Assembly: GCF_002723915.1 (NCBI RefSeq)
Contig: NZ_BEWL01000011.1
Span: forward strand, 62,001 to 126,000
Direction of reading: 5' to 3'
From: Gluconobacter albidus
Lineage (GTDB): Bacteria; Pseudomonadota; Alphaproteobacteria; Acetobacterales; Acetobacteraceae
DNA: 64,000 nucleotides
Positions 33,981 to 43,367 of this stretch are shown piece by piece. The notes below the pieces were generated by a model. The model was not told the origin of the DNA, did no database searches, and was given only the letters and a program-made list of their open reading frames with translations. The first letter of the stretch is position 1. Each line of letters opens with the position of its first letter. The position numbers and the translations under genes were made by a program.

Positions 33981-35648
33981 ATGGCAGGCTCTTTTCAGCT
34001 TTCCCGCCGCCAGAGCCTAACCCTTGGGGCCGGGTTTCTGGGGCACCTGACGCGTGCGGCACTGGCTCCGCGACAGGCCGTGGCCGCCGATCTCCCGGTT
34101 GCGGCGGGGGGAGACGCGCCGCCCAGCCAGAGGCAGGTCATTGTCGGGCTGTCCCAGGAGCCGACCGTTTTTCATCCGCTTCTGCCGCATATCGAAGTGG
34201 ATGACGGGGTTCTGATGAACCTGTTCAGCCCGCTCTGGCGGATCAATGCCAAAGGCGCGTTCATCCCGGATCTGGTGACGGTCATTCCGTCTCTTGAAAA
34301 CGGGGACATTTCCCCGGATGGCAGGACCTGGCGCATCCGGCTGAGGGGCGATGCGCTCTGGCATGACGGGCAGCCTGTTACGGCAGGCGACGTGCTGTTC
34401 ACGCTCCAGACCCTTCGGGACCCCGCCTTCCCGGCCTATACCCGAAGCGGCTTCGACCTGATCGACCATGTCGAGCAGACCGGGCCGCTTGAGCTGAGCT
34501 GGCATATGCGTGAACCCTACGCGCCGTTCCACGCTGTGCTTGCAAGCGCGATGATCGTGCCCTCGCATCTGCTGAAGGGTGAAACGGATGTGTCCGCGTT
34601 TTCGCGCGCGCCTGTCGGTTCGGGGCCGTTCCGGTGGGGAGAACGGATTCCGTCCGAAGAGATCCGCCTGAAGGCCAATCCGCATTACCATCTCCCCAAA
34701 GCGGAGATCGAGGATGCGATCATCCGCTATATTCCCGATCTGACGGTGATGTTCACGCAGTTCGAAACCGGCGAGATCGACTATCTCGGGATGCAGGGCA
34801 TTCTTCCGGACCGCTATCCACAGGCCAGGACCCTTCAGAACCGGACCATCATTCAGGCCCCCCAGCCTTTTGTGGAGGGGCTCGCTTTCAACATGGGGCG
34901 GCCCTGTTTTCAGGATCTGGCGGTCCGTCAGGCGATCTATGAGGCCATCGACAAGGAGACCATGCTCAAAACCCTTTTTCAGGGCATCGAGATTCCGACG
35001 GAATCCTTTCTGCCTGCCGAATCTCCCTTCTTTGACCCCGACCTGCCCCCGCACCGGTTTGACCCGGATGCCGCGGCGGAAAAGCTTGAACGCGCGGGAT
35101 GGCGCAAAAACCGGGATGGGGTCCGGTCGCGTAACGGGCTTCGGCTGGAATTCACGAATGCGACCACGTCAAGCAATGCCCTGCGCACGCAGGCACAGGA
35201 AATCATACAGCAGTATCTGTCTGATATCGGCATCATCATGCGGATCGAAGACCGGCCGGCAGCTGTAATGTGGGGGCGTTACTGGGTCCATTCCGAATTT
35301 GACAGTGCGCTTGTGTCCGTGGACTACATGACCGGGTCCGACCCGGATGCTTCCAGCTTCTTCATGTCCACGGCGTCTCCCGCAAAAGGCGGCCGCGGCC
35401 AGAATGTGTTCCAGTACGCCAATCCGGAGGTGGACAGACTGTTCCAGGAAGGGAACAGAACATTCGACCGCACGGCCCGCATCCGCTGCTATCGGCGGAT
35501 CCAGCAGATCCTGCGGAACGATCTGCCGATGCTGCCTTTTTATCAGATCAATAATATCGAAGGCATCAAGGCCACTCTTGCGGGGTATGAGAGCAACGTC
35601 AATGTCCGCTCCAATCTGTGGAACCTGTCCGAATGGCACTGGACATGA
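33981..35648 (+). CDS. Periplasmic peptide/opine-binding protein of the ABC importer (DppA/SBP_bac_5)
   Basis: 555 aa. SBP family 5. The N-terminus SRRQSLTLGAGFLGHL has a twin-arginine-like signal, unusual for binding proteins but common in family 5 members of alphaproteobacteria. The family pattern WRIRLRGDALWHDGQPVTAGDVLFTL near 110-135 is clear, followed by AFNMGRPCFQDLAVRQAIYEAID. It delivers substrate to the permeases encoded upstream. It ends the operon; the SDR gene converges on it 16 bases downstream. Confidence 0.92.
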   Translation: MAGSFQLSRRQSLTLGAGFLGHLTRAALAPRQAVAADLPVAAGGDAPPSQRQVIVGLSQEPTVFHPLLPHIEVDDGVLMNLFSPLWRINAKGAFIPDLVTVIPSLENGDISPDGRTWRIRLRGDALWHDGQPVTAGDVLFTLQTLRDPAFPAYTRSGFDLIDHVEQTGPLELSWHMREPYAPFHAVLASAMIVPSHLLKGETDVSAFSRAPVGSGPFRWGERIPSEEIRLKANPHYHLPKAEIEDAIIRYIPDLTVMFTQFETGEIDYLGMQGILPDRYPQARTLQNRTIIQAPQPFVEGLAFNMGRPCFQDLAVRQAIYEAIDKETMLKTLFQGIEIPTESFLPAESPFFDPDLPPHRFDPDAAAEKLERAGWRKNRDGVRSRNGLRLEFTNATTSSNALRTQAQEIIQQYLSDIGIIMRIEDRPAAVMWGRYWVHSEFDSALVSVDYMTGSDPDASSFFMSTASPAKGGRGQNVFQYANPEVDRLFQEGNRTFDRTARIRCYRRIQQILRNDLPMLPFYQINNIEGIKATLAGYESNVNVRSNLWNLSEWHWT

Positions 35649-35664
35649 CGCTGCGCGGCCGTGT

Positions 35665-36363
35665 TCAGTAGAGGTCTTCTTCCGAACAGCTGATTGACAG
35701 TTCGGCAACATTGGCGGTGTTCGGCAGATCCAGAACAGCGAGGATCATGCGCGCGATATCGTCCGGCTGCGTCATCTCGGCATCGTCTTTGGACGTGATG
35801 CTCCGGGCCATATCGGTAGCGACAAAGCCGGGGCAGACAGCTGTTGCCCGGATTCCGTCTGCCCAGCCTGTTTTCTTGATGCTGTGTGCGAGGGCAACAG
35901 CCGCATGTTTGGTGATGGCATAGGGGCCGGAGAGCGCCGATTTGACGCGTTTTCCGGACAGGGAAGCCAGAATGATGACACGTCCCCTTTTGCAGGCCTT
36001 GAGAAACGGCCATGCCGCCTGCACGAGCCGGATCGGCGAGCGCAGGTTCACCGTCAGCATCGTGTCCATGTCATCTTCGCTGATATCGACAATCGACGCA
36101 GGGATCATGACGCCGGCATTCGCGATCAGCGCGTCGATCCGGCCATAATGGGCTAGTGTTGCGTCGACCCAGTCTTTTTCCTGGTGCCGTTTCGCATCGA
36201 ATTCATGCACGAAAAGGCCGGGACCGGGCGGCAGGGATGCAATATCGCGCACGCCGGCGCTGACGCGCCAGCCTGTCTGCCGCAACTGTTCGGAGAGAAT
36301 TTTTCCAATGCCGCGATTGGCGCCGGAAATCATGACGACGCGGCTGGCTGGGGCTTCATGCAT
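35665..36363 (-). CDS. Short-chain dehydrogenase/reductase
   Basis: 232 aa. The nucleotide motif SGANRGIG (13-20), NAG in the ALIANAGV segment, and the active-site Ser (ILASLSGK) with YxxxK (PYAITKHA) are present. Function is not evident. It is divergent from the MFS transporter gene, with about 75 bases between them that must hold both promoters. A cognate regulator is not adjacent. Confidence 0.9.
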   Translation of the reverse strand: MHEAPASRVVMISGANRGIGKILSEQLRQTGWRVSAGVRDIASLPPGPGLFVHEFDAKRHQEKDWVDATLAHYGRIDALIANAGVMIPASIVDISEDDMDTMLTVNLRSPIRLVQAAWPFLKACKRGRVIILASLSGKRVKSALSGPYAITKHAAVALAHSIKKTGWADGIRATAVCPGFVATDMARSITSKDDAEMTQPDDIARMILAVLDLPNTANVAELSISCSEEDLY

Positions 36364-36437
36364 GAGGAACTCCGTATTTCCTGAGGGCGTGACCCGAAAT
36401 AGCAGTGACAGGGCAGTGCATTCGATGTGAAACTGAA

Positions 36438-37766
36438 ATGATAGCCACTGACCGGGATAATGTAATGCTGTTTGATGAACTGTCGGTTCAGAAATTCCAT
36501 TTCAGGGTCCTGATCGCCGGGGCATGCGGCATTTTTACGGATGGTTATGTTCTGGGCTCCATCAGCCCTGCCCTCCCCAGTCTGACTTCGGAATTACATC
36601 TCGGTCCGCATCAGACCGGTCTGGTTGCGTCCGCGCCTCTGGCCGGGCTTCTGGTCGGGAGCCTGCTGGCCAGTCCGGTTCTCGACAGGATCGGGCGCAG
36701 GATTCCTTTTGCGTTCGATATGATGGCTTTTGTTGTGCTCGCGCTTCTTCATGCGCTTGTCTCAGATCTGGCCAGCCTGCTTGTCCTGCGATTCATTATC
36801 GGGTGTCTGCTGGGTTTGGATTACGTGGCGGGCAAGCTGTATGTGAGCGAGTTCCTCCCCTCGGCATCCCGCGGCAGGCTGATGAGCTGGCTGAGCGTGG
36901 CGTGGGTTGGTGGATATACGTCCGCTTACGCCATTGGATATGTCCTGCATCTCGCATGGCCGCAGGGGACGTGGAAAATGATTTTCATCAGCGCGGCCGT
37001 CCCTGCGCTTTGTGCTGCGGTTCTGCGCTACGGGATGCCGGAATCCATTCTGTGGCTTGTATCCCAACGCCGCTCTGGGGAGGCCCGGAAGATCGCAAAC
37101 CGGCACTTCGGTGCCGTGGATCTTCCTGCCCTGGGTTCTGGAGACTCCGTTTCCGGCAGGACGGGCGTCATGCGGCGCATGGTCTTGCTATTCTCCGGAG
37201 TTCAGGGACGGCACAGTCTTGGCGCGACTGTTTTCTATGTCCTGCACAATGTGCCCTATCTGGTCCTGAGTGCTTTTCTTCCGGATGTCCTGCGCAGGGC
37301 GGGGCTGCATGATCCTTTCAGAAGCGGGCTGTTCTATGACGCGCTGCTTGTGAGCGGGTCCGTCATCGGATTATGGATCGTTGACCGTTTCAGGCGCCGT
37401 TCGCTGATGATGGGCAGTTTTATCCTTCAGGGAAGCTGTCTTTTTCTCATCAGCCTGTTTGATCCGCCGCCTTTCATCACGCTCACGCTTCTGACGGCTT
37501 TTGGCTTCATTCTCACGGCGGCGGATTGCCTGACCTATGTCTATCCGCCGGAGGTTTTCCCGACGGATCTGCGGGCGACGGGGGTCAGCCTGATGGTGTC
37601 CAGCAGCCGTCTTGTCGCGACAGTCAGCACCGCGCTCTTTCCGGCAGCGATCGCGGCTTATGGTCTGTCGGCCACTCTGGAGGCGATTGCCGTTCTTTTG
37701 TTCGCAGGCGCGGTGATCTGCGGGATCTGGGCGCCTGAAACGCAGGGGAAAAATCTCTCCGCGTGA
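36438..37766 (+). CDS. MFS transporter, sugar/organic-acid porter type
   Basis: 442 aa with 12 predicted helices. Family motifs DRIGRRIPF after helix 2, GYTSAYAIGY near helix 5, and C-terminal PETQGKNL are of the sugar-porter/aromatic-acid symporter kind. Central GESILWLVSQ-like motif PESILWLVSQ is also present. Three starts are possible (GTG 36405, ATG 36438, ATG 36465); none has a strong SD, and 36438 is given as a compromise. The substrate is unknown. Its 3' end converges on the LysR gene. Confidence 0.85.
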   Translation: MIATDRDNVMLFDELSVQKFHFRVLIAGACGIFTDGYVLGSISPALPSLTSELHLGPHQTGLVASAPLAGLLVGSLLASPVLDRIGRRIPFAFDMMAFVVLALLHALVSDLASLLVLRFIIGCLLGLDYVAGKLYVSEFLPSASRGRLMSWLSVAWVGGYTSAYAIGYVLHLAWPQGTWKMIFISAAVPALCAAVLRYGMPESILWLVSQRRSGEARKIANRHFGAVDLPALGSGDSVSGRTGVMRRMVLLFSGVQGRHSLGATVFYVLHNVPYLVLSAFLPDVLRRAGLHDPFRSGLFYDALLVSGSVIGLWIVDRFRRRSLMMGSFILQGSCLFLISLFDPPPFITLTLLTAFGFILTAADCLTYVYPPEVFPTDLRATGVSLMVSSSRLVATVSTALFPAAIAAYGLSATLEAIAVLLFAGAVICGIWAPETQGKNLSA

Positions 37767-37779
37767 AGAGAGAAAAGCC

Positions 37780-38739
37780 TCAGGTCCTGTAGATATTCGT
37801 GAAGATGTTTCTGAGGGCGGGCTCCGTTTTCGTCAGCAGGGCGTGGCGCAGCATTTCGGCCATTTCGAGCGGCAGGCGTCCGAATTCCCGCCGACGCGAC
37901 ACGAGTGTCAGACGTCTGTGGAAGCCTCCGACAGGCAGAGGGTGAACGGACAGTCCTTCTGTTTGGTCGTAGCCCGCTTCGTTCAGGCATAGCGGCGTGG
38001 AGATGGCGACGCTGCCATTACGGCAGGCAGCCAGAACGCCGGAGGGGAGATCGAATTCCTGTCCCAGGGGCACATCAATGCGCAGGCGGCGTAAAAAACG
38101 TTCGATTTCGGCACCGGATCTGGAGCGGAGGGAAAAACGCGCGAAGGGCGCGTTTGTCAGGAGCGTTTCCAGACTGTCACGGCTTTCGGGTGGGGGTGTT
38201 CCGCTGGGGGTGACGAGGACGTAGGGCTCTTCGAACAGGGGCCAGCGTTCCAGGCCGGGAACGTCTTCAAGGTCATCGACGCCAATGATGAAGTCGATCT
38301 GACGGGTCAGGAGGGCGGCGGCATGGGACTCCGTCAGGCCGGCAAGCACGACGAGATGTTCCACCCGCTCCTGCATGAAGGCTGAGAAGTCCTTCAGAAT
38401 GGCGCGGGACAGGGAGTCGACAATTCCGATCCGGAGATGCGAGACGCGTCCTTTCTGCATTTCGCGCATGCGCCATGAAATCTGATGCATTTCAGAAATG
38501 AGATTTCCGGCGTACTGGCGCAGGACCGTTCCGGCGGCGGTCAGGGCAAGGGGACGGACGCTGCGATCGAACAGGGTCACGCCAACCCGGCTTTCGAAAT
38601 CCGCGATTGTTTGCGAGACGGCGGGTTGCGTGATCCCCAGACTGCGCGCGGCTGCTGCCATGCTGCCCTTGTCGCAGACAGCGAGGAAGACGCTCAGGGC
38701 ATTGACGTCGAAAGGCGGGAGACTGGGCGCCACGGGCAT
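37780..38739 (-). CDS. LysR-family transcriptional regulator, divergent from soxBDAG
   Basis: 319 aa. N-terminal HTH (ALSVFLAVCDKGSMAAAARS, then LGITQPAVSQTIADFE) and effector-binding domain. A GTG at 38778 opens the same frame but sits directly on its SD, so ATG 38739 is preferred; this leaves 74 bases to the sarcosine oxidase gene, room for a shared promoter. LysR regulators divergent from their target operon are the norm, so control of the sox genes is likely. Confidence 0.88.
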   Translation of the reverse strand: MPVAPSLPPFDVNALSVFLAVCDKGSMAAAARSLGITQPAVSQTIADFESRVGVTLFDRSVRPLALTAAGTVLRQYAGNLISEMHQISWRMREMQKGRVSHLRIGIVDSLSRAILKDFSAFMQERVEHLVVLAGLTESHAAALLTRQIDFIIGVDDLEDVPGLERWPLFEEPYVLVTPSGTPPPESRDSLETLLTNAPFARFSLRSRSGAEIERFLRRLRIDVPLGQEFDLPSGVLAACRNGSVAISTPLCLNEAGYDQTEGLSVHPLPVGGFHRRLTLVSRRREFGRLPLEMAEMLRHALLTKTEPALRNIFTNIYRT

Positions 38740-38813
38740 ACCATAAGGAAAAATTATATTACCGTCCGGAATGCTCACCCTATGCTGTCCCTATTCCCTG
38801 GAGCAAGGTGCAG

Positions 38814-40073
38814 ATGTCCGGCGAGCGCTATTCAGTTTTCTCCCTTTTGCGCGAAACGCTCCGTGGCCATAGCGGCTGGAAACCGGCATGGCGCAAGGCG
38901 GTTCCGCAAAAAACCTATGACATTGTCATCGTGGGCGGCGGCGGGCACGGACTGGCGACGGCGTATTATCTCGCGCGGCGTTATGGTCTGACCAGAATTG
39001 CCGTTGTGGAAAAGGGGTGGATTGGGGGCGGAAATGTCGGGCGCAACACGACGATCGTTCGGTCCAATTATCTTCTTTCCGGGAATATTCCGTTTTACGA
39101 ACAGTCCATGAAGCTCTGGGAAGGGCTGGAACAGGATCTCAATTACAACGCGATGGTCAGCCAGCGCGGCGTTCTCAACCTTCTGCATAACGATGCACAA
39201 CGCAATGCTGCCATCCGGCGGGGCAATGCCATGCGCCTCAACGGGGTGGATGCCGAACTTCTGGACCGGGAGGCCGTGCGGGCCAGACTGCCGTTTCTCG
39301 ACTTCGGGAATGCACGCTTTCCCATTCAGGGCGGTCTTTTGCAGCGGCGTGGCGGGACGGTCCGGCATGATGCCGTTGCGTGGGGGTATGCACGGGCTGC
39401 CGACCGGCTGGGGGTCGATATCATCGAGAACTGCGAAGTTACGGGCATCCGGGTTCATGACGGGCGGGTTCTGGGGCTGGAGACGACGCGGGGATTTGTG
39501 GGGGCGCGGAAGGTCGGTCTGGCCTGTGCGGGAAATTCGTCCCGGGTGGCGGCGATGGCCGGGTTGCGGCTGCCGATTGAAAGCCATGTGCTTCAGGCCT
39601 TCGTGAGCGAGGGGCTGAAGCCTTTCATCGACTGTGTCGTAACGTTCGGGGCCGGGCATTTTTACGTCAGCCAGTCCGACAAGGGCGGCCTTGTTTTTGG
39701 CGGGGATATCGACGGGTACAATTCGTATGCCCAGCGCGGAAATCTGCCTGTTGTGGAAGACGTGCTGGAAAGCGGCATAGCGCTGATGCCCCGTATCGGG
39801 CGCGTCAGGCTGCTGCGACAGTGGGGGGGCATCATGGACATGTCCATGGATGGCAGCCCGATCATTGATCGGACCTCCGTGGCGGGGCTCTACCTGAATG
39901 CGGGCTGGTGTTACGGCGGGTTCAAGGCCACGCCTGCGTCCGGACTTTGTTTTGCGCATCTGCTGGCGCGCGACGAGCCCCATGAGGTGGCGCGGGCCTA
40001 TCGGCTCGACCGGTTCGGCATGGGGGCGGTGATCGACGAAAAAGGCATGGGCGCGCAGCCCAACCTGCATTGA
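38814..40073 (+). CDS. soxB: Sarcosine oxidase beta subunit
   Basis: 419 aa. Catalytic subunit of heterotetrameric sarcosine oxidase, which demethylates sarcosine (N-methylglycine) to glycine. The N-terminus RYSVFSLLRETLRGH is diagnostic of SoxB. FAD-binding GGGGHGLATAYYLA lies at 41-54. GGTVRHDAVAW holds His185, matching the His that carries covalent FMN in characterised beta subunits. ATG 38814 has AAGG about 5 bases upstream; a GTG six bases earlier is the alternative. It heads the complete soxBDAG operon. Confidence 0.93.
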   Translation: MSGERYSVFSLLRETLRGHSGWKPAWRKAVPQKTYDIVIVGGGGHGLATAYYLARRYGLTRIAVVEKGWIGGGNVGRNTTIVRSNYLLSGNIPFYEQSMKLWEGLEQDLNYNAMVSQRGVLNLLHNDAQRNAAIRRGNAMRLNGVDAELLDREAVRARLPFLDFGNARFPIQGGLLQRRGGTVRHDAVAWGYARAADRLGVDIIENCEVTGIRVHDGRVLGLETTRGFVGARKVGLACAGNSSRVAAMAGLRLPIESHVLQAFVSEGLKPFIDCVVTFGAGHFYVSQSDKGGLVFGGDIDGYNSYAQRGNLPVVEDVLESGIALMPRIGRVRLLRQWGGIMDMSMDGSPIIDRTSVAGLYLNAGWCYGGFKATPASGLCFAHLLARDEPHEVARAYRLDRFGMGAVIDEKGMGAQPNLH

Positions 40074-40083
40074 GGAGCGTGGC

Positions 40084-40347
40084 ATGAGACTGACCTGCCC
40101 GCATTGCGGTTCGCGCGGTCTGGAAGAATTTTCCTATCGCGGGGATGCGACGGTCCAAAGGCCCGCGCTGGAGGCGCCGGAGGAGGACTGGGTTGCCTAT
40201 GTATATCTGCGGGACAATCCCTGCGGAGCGCATCGGGAGCTCTGGTATCATGGCGCTGGCTGCCGGGCCTGGCTCGTGGTGGAGCGCGATACCCTTACCC
40301 ATGTCGTTCACAATGTGCGTGCAGTTTGCCGGGAGGAGACGCCATGA
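40084..40347 (+). CDS. soxD: Sarcosine oxidase delta subunit
   Basis: 87 aa, the usual size. Small zinc-binding subunit of the complex. Zinc ligands Cys5, Cys8 (TCPHCGS), His56 and Cys60 (WYHGAGCRAW) keep the same spacing as the known Cys6/Cys9/His59/Cys63. Family words FSYRGDA and YLRDNPCGAHRELW are present. Lies 10 bases after soxB and overlaps soxA by ATGA. Confidence 0.94.
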   Translation: MRLTCPHCGSRGLEEFSYRGDATVQRPALEAPEEDWVAYVYLRDNPCGAHRELWYHGAGCRAWLVVERDTLTHVVHNVRAVCREETP

Positions 40348-43300
40348 GCGGGTTGCGGGTTGCGGGGCGGGGCCGAAAGGCACGCCGGACGTTCCGTCAT
40401 GGCGCGGGTAACGGTCTCGAGACGGGGCGGCAGATCAGGTTTACGTTTGATGGAAAATCCTATCTGGGCCATCCGGGCGATACGCTGGCCTCTGCCCTTC
40501 TGGCCAATGGCGTGCGTCTGCTGGGCCGGTCGTTCAAATATCATCGCCCGCGGGGGCTGCTCAGCGCCGGGCCGGAAGAGCCCAATGCTCTTGTCGAGTT
40601 GCGGCAGGGTGCGGCGCGCGAACCCAATACGCGCGCAACCATAGCAGAAATTTTTGACGGGCTGGTCGCCTCCAGCCAGAACCGCTGGCCCGGTCTGGCG
40701 CTGGATGTTCTGGGGATAAATGGTTTTTTTTCGCCCGTTTTCACGGCGGGGTTTTACTACAAGACGTTCATGTGGCCCGCATCGTTCTGGGAAAAGGTTT
40801 ACGAGCCGCTGATCCGTCGTGCGGCCGGGCTTGGGCGGGCGGCGGACGCCGCTGATCCCGACCGGTATGAGAAGATTACGGCATTCTGCGATGTGCTGGT
40901 TGTGGGGGCCGGGCCTGCGGGCCTGTCTGCTGCGCTGGCTGCGGCGGAAAGTGGCGTTCAGGTCATTCTCTGCGAACAGGATGCTCTTCCAGGCGGCCGT
41001 CTGCGCGGGGAGCGCACCCTGATTGACGGGCGTCCCGGCTGGATGTGGGCGCAGGATGCGCACAGACGTCTCGCGGGCATGACCAATGTGCGGATCATGA
41101 CCCGGAGCTGTGTTTTTGCACGGTATGACGGGGGAACATATGGCGTGCTGGAGCGGGTCTTCGACCATCTGCCCGCGCCGCGGGAGGGGCAGCCGCGCCA
41201 GCGGATGTGGCGCGTGGTGGCGGAGCACTGCGTGGTCGCGACGGGAGGGATCGAGCGGCCGATCGTTTTTCCGAACAATGACCGCCCTGGCATCATGCTC
41301 GCGGCAAGTGTGCGGACCTATCTCCACCGCTTTGGTGTAATTCCGGGTCATCGGGCCGTCGTTTACACCAATAACAGTGACGGTCTGCGGACGGTTGCCG
41401 ATCTGCATCATGCGGGCGTGCGGGTCGTGGCCATTGTGGAAGCCGGGACGTCCACGGCCGCGCAGGATCTGGCGCGCCAGACCGGGGCAGTGCTTTTTTC
41501 GGGTGCAACGATCGCCAATACATTCGGGAGGCTGGGTGTGACGGCGGCGGTCATCCGGGACGCTCACGGCAGGGAACACCGGGTAGGCTGCGATCTGATT
41601 GCCGTTTCCGGCGGATGGTCGCCCGATATTGCCCTGACGACCCATCAGGGCGCGCGACCCGTCTACCGGGACGATCTTGCTGCGTTTGTTCCCGCTCAGG
41701 GGGCCGGCGGGAGTGATCTGCATGTGGTGGGAGTTGCGGCAGGCGTGATGACGGACCGGGGGGCGTTTGAGAGCGGGCTGCGCGCCGGATATCTGACGTC
41801 CGGGGCGGACGGGAGCGGGAAGATGCGTCTGCCGGATGTGAACGATGCGGCTTATGACATCACCCCTGTGTGGCAGGGTCCGGGGACGGGAAACCTGCCG
41901 CGCGCGGGGAAGGCGTTTGTTGATTTCCAGAACGACGTCACGGCCAGGGACATCCGGCTGGCCGCGCAGGAAGGCTTTCAGTCGGTCGAGCATCTCAAAC
42001 GCTATACGACGCTTTGCATGGCCACCGATCAGGGCAAAACGGCAAATGTGAATGCCCTCGCCATGCTGGCGGACATCACCGGGCGAAGCGTTTCGGAAAC
42101 CGGGACGACGCTGATCCGCCCGCCCGTGCAGCCCGTGGCGCTCGGCGCGCTGGCGGGCGCGCATCGTGGCAGGCATTTCAGACCCTTCCGCCTTCCGCCG
42201 ACCCATCGCTGGGCGGAAGAACAGGGCGCCGTGTTTGCGGAAAACGGGTTGTGGCTCCGCGCGCAGTGGTATCCGCGACCGGGAGAAACGCACTGGCTTG
42301 AGACGGTCAATCGCGAAGTGGAGACGGTCCGGAACAGGGTCGGGTTCTGCGACGTGAGCACGCTGGGGAAAATCGACCTTCAGGGGCCGGATGTCCGGGT
42401 CTTTCTGGACCGTCTGTACGTCAATGGCTGGCAGAAGCTGCCGGTCGGGCGCGCGCGCTACGGGCTGATGCTACGCGAGGACGGCTTTGTGTTCGATGAC
42501 GGGACAACGGCGCGGCTGGGTGAAAACCACTATGTCATGACCACGACGACCGCAAAGGCCGCCAGTGTCATGCAGCATCTGGAATTCTGCCATCAGTGTC
42601 TCTGGCCGGAGTTGGATGTCCAGTTCATCTCCGTCACGGATGAATGGGCGCAGATCGCGGTTGCGGGGCCAAACTCCCGCGATGTGATGAGACAGATCGT
42701 GGATCCGGACTTTGACCTTTCCAACGCGGCTTTCGGCTTCATGGCGGCTGCGGACGTGACAGTTTGCGGAGGCTTGCGCGCGCGTCTGTTCCGGCTGTCA
42801 TTTTCCGGCGAGCTGGCTTACGAAATCGCTGTTCCCGCCCGGTATGGAGATGCTCTGGCGCGCAGGCTGATGCAGGCAGGCGCGCCTTATGGAATTGCTC
42901 CTTACGGCACGGAAGCCCTGGGGGTGATGCGGATTGAAAAGGGTCATCCGGCTGGTGCGGAACTGAACGGACAGACCACGGCGCATGATCTGGGGATGGG
43001 GCGTCTGCTGTCCGGCAGAAAAGATTTCATCGGACGGCGTATGGCGGACCGTGCGGCGCTGCGCGATCCCGCGCGTCCCACATTGGTCGGGTTGAAGCCG
43101 CTGCGGGTGGATGCGCCACTGGTTTGCGGGGCGCATCTCCTGCCGAAAGGAGCAGCCGCGACGGCGGCTTCCGATCAGGGGTGGATTGCCTCTTCGGCGT
43201 GGTCGCCAACCGTGGGGTCGTGGATTGGGCTCGGCTTTCTGCAGAACGGTCCGGCCCGTCTGGGGGACGTTGTGGCGGTTCATAACCCGCTTGCCGGAAC

Positions 43301-43367
43301 GGTGACGGAGGCCGTTGTCGTTTCACCCGTTTTTGTCGATCCGCAGGGAGAGCGCCTTCATGGCTGA
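40344..43367 (+). CDS. soxA: Sarcosine oxidase alpha subunit
   Basis: 1007 aa, full length. N-terminal ferredoxin-like fold (FTFDGKSYLGHPGDTLASAL, GRSFKYHRPRG), an NAD-binding domain with GAGPAG at 188-193, and a C-terminal aminomethyltransferase (GcvT-like) domain from about residue 610 (NRVGFCDVSTLGKIDLQG, FSGELAYEI). It channels the methyl group to tetrahydrofolate as 5,10-methylene-THF, or releases formaldehyde if THF is absent. The start is the ATGA overlap with soxD; the open frame upstream of it lies out of frame over soxD and is ignored. Confidence 0.94.
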   Translation: MSGLRVAGRGRKARRTFRHGAGNGLETGRQIRFTFDGKSYLGHPGDTLASALLANGVRLLGRSFKYHRPRGLLSAGPEEPNALVELRQGAAREPNTRATIAEIFDGLVASSQNRWPGLALDVLGINGFFSPVFTAGFYYKTFMWPASFWEKVYEPLIRRAAGLGRAADAADPDRYEKITAFCDVLVVGAGPAGLSAALAAAESGVQVILCEQDALPGGRLRGERTLIDGRPGWMWAQDAHRRLAGMTNVRIMTRSCVFARYDGGTYGVLERVFDHLPAPREGQPRQRMWRVVAEHCVVATGGIERPIVFPNNDRPGIMLAASVRTYLHRFGVIPGHRAVVYTNNSDGLRTVADLHHAGVRVVAIVEAGTSTAAQDLARQTGAVLFSGATIANTFGRLGVTAAVIRDAHGREHRVGCDLIAVSGGWSPDIALTTHQGARPVYRDDLAAFVPAQGAGGSDLHVVGVAAGVMTDRGAFESGLRAGYLTSGADGSGKMRLPDVNDAAYDITPVWQGPGTGNLPRAGKAFVDFQNDVTARDIRLAAQEGFQSVEHLKRYTTLCMATDQGKTANVNALAMLADITGRSVSETGTTLIRPPVQPVALGALAGAHRGRHFRPFRLPPTHRWAEEQGAVFAENGLWLRAQWYPRPGETHWLETVNREVETVRNRVGFCDVSTLGKIDLQGPDVRVFLDRLYVNGWQKLPVGRARYGLMLREDGFVFDDGTTARLGENHYVMTTTTAKAASVMQHLEFCHQCLWPELDVQFISVTDEWAQIAVAGPNSRDVMRQIVDPDFDLSNAAFGFMAAADVTVCGGLRARLFRLSFSGELAYEIAVPARYGDALARRLMQAGAPYGIAPYGTEALGVMRIEKGHPAGAELNGQTTAHDLGMGRLLSGRKDFIGRRMADRAALRDPARPTLVGLKPLRVDAPLVCGAHLLPKGAAATAASDQGWIASSAWSPTVGSWIGLGFLQNGPARLGDVVAVHNPLAGTVTEAVVVSPVFVDPQGERLHG

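Noticed and set aside
40308-42293. Open frame of 661 codons antisense to soxA
   Set aside because: Shadow of a GC-rich coding strand; composition (Arg/His/Pro-rich) is not protein-like and soxA matches its family along the whole length.
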